The notes beneath the pieces are model-generated. The model had not been told where the DNA came from. It saw only the letters and a program-made list of their open reading frames with translations, and did no database searches. Position numbers and translations under genes: made by a program. From Streptomyces sp. NBC_00539 (GTDB lineage: Bacteria > Actinomycetota > Actinomycetes > Streptomycetales > Streptomycetaceae): DNA of 64,000 bases. The stretch is from contig NZ_CP107811.1 of assembly GCF_036346105.1 (NCBI RefSeq), forward strand, positions 186,001 through 250,000, written 5' to 3'. Numbering within the stretch: position 1 is the first letter of the stretch; every line of letters begins with the position of its first letter. Positions 42,409 to 49,342 of the stretch are shown here, one piece after another.

Positions 42409-43071
42409 TCAGGCTCGGTGTGAGACTGCCGCCAGGGCCTCCTTGACCTCCCGCACCACGCGGGCCGCGTCCTCGGGGTTGTTCACCACGTCCGTGTGGT
42501 TCATGTCCACGACGAGGACGTCGCTGGCCGAGTAGTGCTTGTGCACCCAGTCGTCGTAGCCCGACCACAGCGTCCGGTAGTACTCGACGAGGCTCTCGTC
42601 CTGTTCGAAACCGCGGCCGCGCAGCCCGATGCGGTGCAGCACCGTCTCGAAATCCGCCTTGAGGTAGACCATGAGGTCGGGCGCCTTGCGGTACGGCAGA
42701 CCGTCGATCTCGCGCATCATCTCGCCCAGCAGCCCCTCGTACACCTGCATCTCAAGGGAGCTGATCCGGCCCAGGTCGTGATTGACCTTGGCGAAGTACC
42801 AGTCCTCGTAGATGGACCGGTCCAGGACGTTGTCGCCCTGCTTGTACGCCTCCTTGATCGCGGCGAACCGCGTCTGCAGGAAGTAGAGCTGCAGCAGGAA
42901 GGGGTAGCGCTTGGCCTGGATCTCCTCCGGGCTCGCCGTGTAGAACAGCGGAAGGATCGGATTGTCGTCCACGCTCTCGTAGAAGACTTCGCTGCCCAGC
43001 TCCTTGGCGAGCAGCTCGGCCACACTCGTCTTGCCGATCCCGATCATGCCTCCGACGCAGATCACTGGCAT
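42409..43071 (-). CDS. Deoxynucleoside kinase family protein
   Basis: A 220-residue kinase of the deoxynucleoside kinase family (deoxyadenosine/deoxyguanosine or thymidine kinase 2-like). The P-loop is GGMIGIGKTSVAELL at residues 7-21. Further motifs are VFYESVDDNPILPLFY, the DRSIYEDW motif carrying the catalytic Asp-Arg-Ser, and the lid-like LRGRGFEQDESLVEYYR. It would phosphorylate a deoxynucleoside with ATP in nucleotide salvage. ATG at 43071 with GAGG near it. It is monocistronic. Substrate choice cannot be read from the sequence. Confidence 0.88.
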   Translation of the reverse strand: MPVICVGGMIGIGKTSVAELLAKELGSEVFYESVDDNPILPLFYTASPEEIQAKRYPFLLQLYFLQTRFAAIKEAYKQGDNVLDRSIYEDWYFAKVNHDLGRISSLEMQVYEGLLGEMMREIDGLPYRKAPDLMVYLKADFETVLHRIGLRGRGFEQDESLVEYYRTLWSGYDDWVHKHYSASDVLVVDMNHTDVVNNPEDAARVVREVKEALAAVSHRA

Positions 43072-43374
43072 ACCTCACTTCTCCCTGGGGATCATCTGTT
43101 CCTGCATGGGTGGGCTGGGCACCCCACACCACTGAGTGGCCCGCCGGCGGTCACGCGATTCCCCGGGTTTCTTCATGATCAGCGTTATGTGGTCCTCACC
43201 CGGACCAAGGCCCCGACCCCGTCCGATCTCATCGATCGGCCGGCCTGAGCCGTGGCCCCGCGGCCGCCTTGAATCTTAAATGACCATTTGCGTCGTGCTG
43301 GCCAGAGCGCTGGTTGTCCCTCTCGCCTGCCCCCCGGCACCGTCATGGTGAGTCCTGTTCATCACATCCGGAGC
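43072..43374. other. Intergenic stretch
   Basis: No gene supported. It contains the promoter side of the deoxynucleoside kinase gene; AT-richer sequence lies around 43272-43290. Confidence 0.4.
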
Positions 43375-43408
43375 GTGGGCCCCTGCCGGGAGTTCGGCAG
43401 GGGCCCAC
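43375..43408 (-). terminator. Strong intrinsic terminator
   Basis: Arms GTGGGCCCCTGCCG (43375-43388) and CGGCAGGGGCCCAC (43395-43408) pair perfectly around a 6-base loop. It lies about 90 bases beyond the stop of the minus-strand hydrolase gene at 43501. Confidence 0.8.
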
Positions 43409-43500
43409 GGTTCAGACCGTTACGGAGGGCCGGGACCCTCCTCGGTGAGCGGCGAGCCGCCGAGATCAGTACCGCCTACTGCGGGCCTGACGGCCCGGCC

Positions 43501-44241
43501 TCACCTCAGGTGCCGGGTGAAGAACCGGGCCGCGGCGTCCCCCGCGAACTGCGGGACGCCGGTGTGCCCGCCCATGTTGGCGTGCAGCGTCTTCTCCTTG
43601 GAACCGAAGGCGTCGAACAGGTCCAGGGCCGCCTGACGGTCGTTCCCTTCGTCGTCCCACTGCAGCAGGACGTGCAGCGGAATGGTGACCTGCCGGGCCT
43701 CCTCGAACATGACGCGCGGTACGAGACTCCCCGCGAACAGAACGGCGGCCTCGATGCGCGGCTCGACCACCGCGAGCCGGATGCCGATGGAGATCACGCC
43801 CCCCGAATACCCGACCGGACCGCCGATCTCCGGCAGCGAGAGGAAGGCGTCCAGCGCGTCCTGCCACTCCGGGACCGCCTTGTCGACCAGGGGCAGGACG
43901 AGGGCGTCGACCACCCCGTCGCTGACCGGCTCGCCGGCCCGCATCGCCCGGCGCAGATCGGCGCGGGCCTGATCGAGGGCGGGCCAAGCGGGCCGGTCGC
44001 CGCTTCCGGGGAGCTCGATGGTGGCCGCCGCGAAGCCATCCGCAGCTGCGTCTTGGGCCCGGGCGACCAGCCGGGGGTACATCTTGCGCAGCCCGAGCGG
44101 AGGGTGGCCGAGCAGGATCAGTGGCACTGGTGCGGAAGCGGATGCGGCTTCGGGCGTCCACAGGATGCCGGGGATCTCACCGAGGGTGAATTCGCGTTCG
44201 AGGACGCCGTCGTCGAGGCGTTGCTCGGAAGTGAAATGCAT
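43501..44241 (-). CDS. Alpha/beta hydrolase (dienelactone-hydrolase-like)
   Basis: A 246-residue soluble alpha/beta hydrolase. The oxyanion strand is PVPLILLGHPPLGLRKMYPR. The nucleophile elbow is GYSGGVISIGIRL, with Ser about residue 146, and the late His sits in HANMGGHTGVPQFAG. A central VTIPLHVLLQWDDEGND strand provides the acid. It acts on an ester, lactone or amide of unknown kind. ATG at 44241, with GAAAGG upstream. The strong hairpin at 43375 ends its transcript. Confidence 0.85.
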   Translation of the reverse strand: MHFTSEQRLDDGVLEREFTLGEIPGILWTPEAASASAPVPLILLGHPPLGLRKMYPRLVARAQDAAADGFAAATIELPGSGDRPAWPALDQARADLRRAMRAGEPVSDGVVDALVLPLVDKAVPEWQDALDAFLSLPEIGGPVGYSGGVISIGIRLAVVEPRIEAAVLFAGSLVPRVMFEEARQVTIPLHVLLQWDDEGNDRQAALDLFDAFGSKEKTLHANMGGHTGVPQFAGDAAARFFTRHLR

Positions 44242-44671
44242 GGTCGTGCCTTTCGGGAGTGCACTGGAACGGCGCTCCCGGACGACCTGTCTATCGCCCG
44301 ACCGTGACCCCGGAGGGGAGCACCCATGTCGATACTGCGTTCACGGGTACCACCTCCTCGTTCTCTCGCACGGCCTCCGGAAATGTAGCAGTGGCCGACC
44401 TTCGTCCGCCAAACGGTTTTTCCCTGACTCGGCCGGGCCGGCGACCGGGGTGTCCAGGCGAAGCCGCGTCTCCTGGAACCGCTGGTGGTAGCGGTGCGTC
44501 TCCGGCCGGTCTGCAACCAAGCAGTTCCCCATGGGAGCCCGTCACCCCCTCCCGTACCGAGGGCAGGGCCGACCGCGGGGCTTCCGCCCCCACCGCCTCA
44601 CCGTTACCTGGACGCCTTTCCTCCGGTTGTCGCTGCCGGCAGGCCATTCCACCCCCTACGAAGGCGACTGC
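44242..44671. other. Divergent promoter region, no gene
   Basis: About 430 bases between the minus-strand hydrolase and the plus-strand secreted protein. No coding region is supported and no operator was identified. Confidence 0.4.
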
Positions 44672-45442
44672 ATGACGACGAACAAGGTCACCGCACCCAC
44701 GCTCACCCACGCACTGCTGACGGCAGCGCTGGCTGCGGTGTTCACCACCGGGGTCCAGCCGGCGATCGCGGCCGGGCCCGGTGACGGGGGCTGGAAGGGG
44801 GAGGGCGGGCTCACCCTGGACGCGGCCGACAACACCAAGGTCGACGCCTACCTCGACCGGGCGCGGGAAGCCGAGCGGACGATCAGTACGGATGTGCACA
44901 CCGCCGCCCTGGCCACGGGAGCGGAACTCATCGGGTTCGACCACCGCCTGAAATCCCCCGACTCCCTCAAGCGCAAGGTCGCCACCTCCCTCAAGGAACA
45001 GCCCCAGCAAGACGTCGACGACGTCCTCGCCCGCTTGAGCGACGCCGTCCGCTACACCCTGCAATGGCCCGACGACACCTACACCCAAGGGGTCACCACG
45101 GCCTCGACCCTCCTGTCCGCCTGGGGCAACGACTCCACCAAGTGGTCCAACACCTGGGGCCGCACCGCCGGCTACAAGGGCCTCAACACAGGTTGGCGCG
45201 CACCCGGCTCCGGCCAGCTCTTCGAGGTCCAGTTCCACACCCCCGCGAGCAAGCACGCCCAGGAAGTGACCCACCTGCTGTACGAGGAACAGCGCCTTCC
45301 CTCGACGAGCCCTGACCGCAAGAAGGAGCTCCAAGCGCAGCAGGACGCCGTCTTCGCCGCCGTCCCGGCCCCTTCCGGCGCGGACCGCCTGACCGCGCCC
45401 GTCAGCCCCGCCGCCCCGCCGCCCATCCCGGCAGTCCGCTGA
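44672..45442 (+). CDS. Secreted RelA/SpoT-fold protein, ATP 3'-pyrophosphokinase-like
   Basis: A 256-residue precursor. The signal peptide spans residues 1-34 (HALLTAALAAVFTTGVQPAI then AA). The mature protein has the RelA/SpoT synthetase fold: an ATP-contact segment HRLKSPDSLKRKV, the segment VLARLSDAVRYTLQWPDDTY, GRTAGYKGLNTGWRAP and the hallmark FEVQFHTPASKHAQEVTHLL. It strongly recalls the extracellular adenosine nucleotide 3'-pyrophosphokinase of S. morookaensis, which puts pyrophosphate from ATP on the 3' hydroxyl of purine nucleotides. Start ATG at 44672 (GAAGG upstream). Whether it is an enzyme, a toxin or an alarmone supplier outside the cell is open. Confidence 0.82.
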   Translation: MTTNKVTAPTLTHALLTAALAAVFTTGVQPAIAAGPGDGGWKGEGGLTLDAADNTKVDAYLDRAREAERTISTDVHTAALATGAELIGFDHRLKSPDSLKRKVATSLKEQPQQDVDDVLARLSDAVRYTLQWPDDTYTQGVTTASTLLSAWGNDSTKWSNTWGRTAGYKGLNTGWRAPGSGQLFEVQFHTPASKHAQEVTHLLYEEQRLPSTSPDRKKELQAQQDAVFAAVPAPSGADRLTAPVSPAAPPPIPAVR

Positions 45443-45551
45443 GGTCCACGATGTCAGCCCTGCCGTCGGTCCGAGGCACGATCGTGTCGAGCGCGCGCCC
45501 CGGACCGACACTCGTGCGTGGCTGGGGACTTGGGCAGGTTTGCCGCACGAC

Positions 45552-45576
45552 GGCTACGGCACGTTCTGCCGTAGCC
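45552..45576. terminator. Bidirectional terminator
   Basis: Arms GGCTACGGCA (45552-45561) and TGCCGTAGCC (45567-45576) form a perfect stem with a 5-base loop, midway between the converging genes that end at 45442 and 45682. Confidence 0.75.
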
Positions 45577-45681
45577 ACACGTACGGGTACCTGTGCGTGC
45601 AGACAGACCTTGACCCCCCATTCCCTCAAGGGCCCGTGCGGCCGGCGGGCGCACGATCTGGGCCCGGCGGTCACCGAGCCT

Positions 45682-46338
45682 TCACCTGTCGGGCCCGCTC
45701 CAGTCGAAGGTGATGTGCTTGCTGGACTGGCCTTCCCTGCTCCACTGGAATCCGTAGGCGTCCGCGCGGTCCGCTGTCGAACGGCCCCAGGTCGCGACCT
45801 GGCCCGGTCCGGTCTCCGCGCCGGGCAGGTTGGTGGACTGGACGCGGGCGCCCTCCGGCGTGTTCGGTCCGGTGAGTGCTGCCGCGCTTGCCTCGACCCG
45901 GCCGGGGACGACGGCCCGCCAGCTCCCGAGGTCGTCGGCGACCTCGAACTCGATGGGGGCGAATTCCATGCCGCGCACTTCTGCGCCCATCATGTTCATC
46001 ATCTCGGCGGGCCAACTGCCCGCCTGGCCACCGAAAATCATCTGGAGTGCTTCGCGCTGCGCGTCGTCGGCGCGCTCGTCCACGAAGACCGCCGCGAAGG
46101 CGTCGGAGTGCTCGGCCCAGAGGTTGCCGACGAACGAGCCCAGCATCAGCACATTGAGGCCGTCCAGCCGTGTGTCCCCGTATTGACCCTCGCGGATGTG
46201 CCACGCCAGGATGCCTTCGCAATCGCCGTCGGTGGGCAGCTGCGCGAAGGAGCAGGGGCAGGGCACGTTGCACTTGCAGGTGTCGAACCAGTCGCCTGCC
46301 GCGTGCCACTTCGGAACGGTCGCCGTGGTCTCGGACAT
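45682..46338 (-). CDS. DUF1326 family protein
   Basis: A 218-residue protein with the family's start: WHAAGDWFDTCKCNVPCPCS, so a cluster of four Cys (CKC, CPC) near residues 21-30, followed by CEGILAWHIREGQYGDTRL. The rest (AEMMNMMGAEVRGMEFAPIE, HITFDWSG at the end) is typical DUF1326. The Cys cluster probably binds metal. It is divergent from a DUF2182 gene 183 bases away; the two families are very often neighbours, so they form one two-part system of unknown function. ATG at 46338 with GGAGG close upstream. Confidence 0.88.
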   Translation of the reverse strand: MSETTATVPKWHAAGDWFDTCKCNVPCPCSFAQLPTDGDCEGILAWHIREGQYGDTRLDGLNVLMLGSFVGNLWAEHSDAFAAVFVDERADDAQREALQMIFGGQAGSWPAEMMNMMGAEVRGMEFAPIEFEVADDLGSWRAVVPGRVEASAAALTGPNTPEGARVQSTNLPGAETGPGQVATWGRSTADRADAYGFQWSREGQSSKHITFDWSGPDR

Positions 46339-46521
46339 CTCCCTGCCTCCTCGTGACCGCGTACCGGACGTCGGTCTCGGGCGGATGGCAGAACCCCCGG
46401 GATCCGTCGCCGGCCCACGCCCGGGTCGTACAGGGTCTCCCTCCAGAGTATCCTCCTCTGGCCGCCGAGAGGCCCCGGATCCGCACGGGCACGTACAGGT
46501 CCACTGTGATGTGCTGGAAGT

Positions 46522-47346
46522 GTGCGCTTCGACCGGAAGGCCATGGCACCACCCCTGCGTCCGGCAAACCTGCTGTCTGCCCGGCAGCTGGCACTCGCCT
46601 GGTCCCTGATGACCCTGATCGCCCTGCTCGCCTGGGTGCTGGTCGTCAGCCAGGCCCGTGACACGGGGGTCGAACCGGGGACCATGGGCATGGGCATCCC
46701 GCTGTTCCTGCTGTTCTGGCTGACGATGATGATCGCCATGATGTTCCCGTCCGTGGCCCCCGTCGCCATCACCTGGACCAGGGCCATCAGCCGGCAGTCC
46801 GCCGGAGCCGTCCGGGTGGCCCGTACCACCCAGTTCGTGGGCGGCTACCTCCTGGCCTGGACGGTCTTCGGCCTGATCGCATACGGGCTCCTCGCGGCGA
46901 CCGGGGCCTTGGTGGACGAGCACCCCGCCGTGGGGCGCTGGATCGGTGCGGGCGCCTTCCTACTCGCCGGGCTGTACCAGTTCACCCCGCTCAAGAGCCT
47001 TTGCCTGCGCCACTGCCGCAGTCCCATGGGACAGCTCGTGCGCTACGCCGGCTTCCGGCCCGGGGCCCGCGACCTGCGGGTCGGGGCCCACCACGGGGCG
47101 TACTGCGTCGGCTGCTGCTGGGGACTGATGATCGTTCTCGTCCCGCTGGGCGTGATGAACGTCCTGGGGATGGCGGCGGTGGCCGTGGTGATCTTCATCG
47201 AGAAGCTGTGGCGCCTGGGCCCGGCCTTCTCCGCCGCTGTCGGGTTGGCGTTCGTCGTCCTTGCCGTCGTGGCCCCCTTCCAGCCCTGGCTACTGCCGGG
47301 TCTGACGCCGCCGCAGTCACCGATGACGACGATGCTCCCGTCCTGA
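46522..47346 (+). CDS. DUF2182 integral membrane protein
   Basis: A 274-residue membrane protein of the DUF2182 family (predicted metal-binding membrane protein). About seven TM segments are visible. Signature parts are LFWLTMMIAMMFPSVAPVAI, FLLAGLYQFTPLKSLCLRHC, and GAHHGAYCVGCCWGLMIVL with its His/Cys cluster, which probably binds metal. The partner DUF1326 gene is divergent next door. GTG at 46522 or ATG at 46543 could be the start. Function unknown; metal or thiol handling is a reasonable guess from Met, Cys and His clusters. Confidence 0.88.
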   Translation: MRFDRKAMAPPLRPANLLSARQLALAWSLMTLIALLAWVLVVSQARDTGVEPGTMGMGIPLFLLFWLTMMIAMMFPSVAPVAITWTRAISRQSAGAVRVARTTQFVGGYLLAWTVFGLIAYGLLAATGALVDEHPAVGRWIGAGAFLLAGLYQFTPLKSLCLRHCRSPMGQLVRYAGFRPGARDLRVGAHHGAYCVGCCWGLMIVLVPLGVMNVLGMAAVAVVIFIEKLWRLGPAFSAAVGLAFVVLAVVAPFQPWLLPGLTPPQSPMTTMLPS

Positions 47347-47663
47347 AAGGTGCGGCAGAAGGGTGGGTGCGGCAGCGTCGCATGCTGGCTGACCTGCGGT
47401 TTCACCCGTCCGTGGCGAGGTCGTGCAGGGTGGCGACTGCGCGGACGGCGCGGTGGGCTGCCCACCCGGCGCGCCGTGATCGCCCTCGTCCGGGACGCGG
47501 CGCCGGCAAGGAGCCGACCGGGCAGTGGTGGCAGGCCGCCTCCGCCAGACAGGCGAAAGCGCCATTCGGTTGGGTGCCACCGGCCCCGAACCGGTTGCGG
47601 CCGTCCGCGTTTGGCTGGTTGCTGAGAGTGTCGTCAAGAACGGCGCGACTCCTGGGAGGCACC
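47347..47663. other. Intergenic stretch
   Basis: No gene is supported. It might hold the decayed front end of the TPR gene that follows, because the first repeat of that gene starts in the middle of a unit. Confidence 0.35.
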
Positions 47664-48938
47664 ATGAGCTACCAGCAGGATCTGATAATTTGCCGCGAAT
47701 TGGGCGAACGCCATGGCGAGAGCCGGGCGCTGAACAGCCTCGGCGTCGCCCTGCAGCAGGTGCAGCGGTTCGACGAGGCCATCGAGGCCCATCAGCAGGA
47801 CCTCGTCACATGCCGCGAGCTGGGCGAGCGCCATGCCGAAGGGCAGGCCCTGAACAATCTCGGCACGGCTCTGCAGCAGGTGCAGCGGTTCGACGAGGCC
47901 ATCGACGCACACCAGCAGGCCGCCGCCCGGTTCACCGAGCTGGGCGACCACCACCGTGAGGGACAGGCCCTGAACAACCTGGGTACGGCTTCGCAGCAGG
48001 TACGGCGGTTCGAGGAAGCCATCGACGCACACCAGCAGGCCGCCGCCCGGTTCACCGCACTCGGCGACCACCACCGCGAGGGGCAGGCCCTGAACAACCT
48101 GGGTACGGCCTCGCAGCAGGTACGGCGGTTCGACGAGGCCATCGACGCACACCAGCAGGCCGCCGCCCGGTTCGCCGAGCTGGGCGACCACGACGGTGAG
48201 GGCCGGGCCCTGAACAACCTGGGTACGGCTCTGCAGCAGGTGCGCCGGTTCGAGGAAGCCATCGACGCACACCAGCAGGCCGCCGCCCGGTTCGCCGAGC
48301 TGGGCGACCACGACGGTGAGGGCCGGGCCCTGAACAACCTGGGTACGGCTCTGCAGCAGGTGCGCCGGTTCGAGGAAGCCATCGACGCACACCAACAGGC
48401 CGCCGCCCGGTTCATGGAACTCGGCGACCACGAGGGCGAGGGCCGGGCCCTGAACAACCTGGGCATGGCTCTGCAGCAGGTGCGCCGGTTCGACGAGGCC
48501 ATCGACGCACACCAACAGGCCGCCGCCCGGTTCGCCGAGATGAGCGACGACGAGGGCAGGGTCCTGAACAACCTCGGCACCGCCCTCCAGTCCCGCGGGC
48601 TGTGGCGGGTACGCAAGGGCAAGAGCCAGAGCGAGGCCAAGGGCCAGAGCGACGGCAAGGGCCAGAGCGACGGCAAGGGCGATGCCAGTAGCGATGTCAA
48701 GATTCGCGGCGAACGTCTGGTACCGCTCATCGTGGACATCCCCTCGGGATCCTCGGCCGTATCGGCGTCAACGACCACCGCCGCCTCCTCTTCCCCGGAG
48801 CCGGCCGCGAAGATGGAGGTCATCCCGCTCACTCCCTTGGACGAGTCGTCATCGGCGCAGGCCGACCTCCAGATGGGCAACAAGCGCTGGGGACGCCGCC
48901 GCAAGGCGCAAGACCCGGTGCTCTCCGACGACCGGTAG
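47664..48938 (+). CDS. TPR protein of near-identical 40-residue repeats
   Basis: A 424-residue protein. Residues 1-315 are about eight TPR units of exactly 40 residues, with core EGRALNNLGTALQQVRRFDE then AIDAHQQAAARF. Neighbouring DNA units at 48181 and 48301 are identical over about 100 bases, so the array has been homogenised or recently multiplied. After it comes a low-complexity Lys/Ser/Gln/Gly stretch (about 320-345) and a Ser/Ala-rich tail. No catalytic or DNA-binding domain exists. The start (ATG 47664, GGGAGG upstream) falls inside a repeat, so this may be the tail of a longer AfsR/NB-ARC-type protein now freed. Protein-protein binding is expected. Confidence 0.75.
   Translation: MSYQQDLIICRELGERHGESRALNSLGVALQQVQRFDEAIEAHQQDLVTCRELGERHAEGQALNNLGTALQQVQRFDEAIDAHQQAAARFTELGDHHREGQALNNLGTASQQVRRFEEAIDAHQQAAARFTALGDHHREGQALNNLGTASQQVRRFDEAIDAHQQAAARFAELGDHDGEGRALNNLGTALQQVRRFEEAIDAHQQAAARFAELGDHDGEGRALNNLGTALQQVRRFEEAIDAHQQAAARFMELGDHEGEGRALNNLGMALQQVRRFDEAIDAHQQAAARFAEMSDDEGRVLNNLGTALQSRGLWRVRKGKSQSEAKGQSDGKGQSDGKGDASSDVKIRGERLVPLIVDIPSGSSAVSASTTTAASSSPEPAAKMEVIPLTPLDESSSAQADLQMGNKRWGRRRKAQDPVLSDDR
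47880..48540 (+). repeat. Tandem 120-bp coding repeats
   Basis: Units of 120 bases repeat in register through the TPR gene. Adjacent units differ at only a few positions, mostly at the AACTGGGCGACCACNNC region. Such arrays gain and lose units by slippage or recombination. Confidence 0.9.
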
Positions 48939-48950
48939 TAAGACGGGGGC

Positions 48951-49217
48951 GTGCGCGGTCAGCAGCCGCGGACGCCGAATCCACACACCGTCTCCGAGCG
49001 GTACACCGTGCCCGGCCGCAGTTCCTTACGGGGAACCGCGGCCGGTTGGGGTTCCGGCAAGTGCTCCTCGAAGAACGCCGGCGGGTACGCCTGCCCCGAT
49101 GACGGCCGTGGCGGGATCTCCGAGAGGTGTCAGGTCGAACCACTCCCCGCGCCCCCGGTGCACCCGGTGCGTCAGCCGCCGCCCGACGATCCGGCCGCAG
49201 CTCCGGGCAGGGGCTGA
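48951..49217 (+). CDS. Doubtful small open frame
   Basis: An 88-codon frame from a GTG at 48951 with a GGGGGC upstream. It reads HTVSERYTVPGRSSLRGTAA and then NAGGYACPDDGRGGISERC. Two Cys and a Pro-rich end are the only features. It has no homologue I recognise and its codon choice is less biased than that of its neighbours, so it is probably not a gene, though a short exported peptide is not excluded. Confidence 0.2.
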   Translation: MRGQQPRTPNPHTVSERYTVPGRSSLRGTAAGWGSGKCSSKNAGGYACPDDGRGGISERCQVEPLPAPPVHPVRQPPPDDPAAAPGRG

Positions 49218-49342
49218 GGGAGCCGGACGACGCCGTTGCAGACGTCTCGCGCCTGCGTTCGACCGCCGCACTGGCGTCCCGGTCCCGCGCTCGGCCGACG
49301 CGTGGGCTCGCCGGAGCGGGCCGGTGACGGAGCGCGGGCGGT

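Noticed and set aside
43279-43350. Short frame beginning MTICVVLARALVVPL
   Set aside because: Only 23 codons, no ribosome site and no family. Not enough to call a leader peptide or gene.
47880-48540. Regular repeats that might be a CRISPR array
   Set aside because: The units are 120 bases, contiguous, without spacers, and are in-frame TPR codons.
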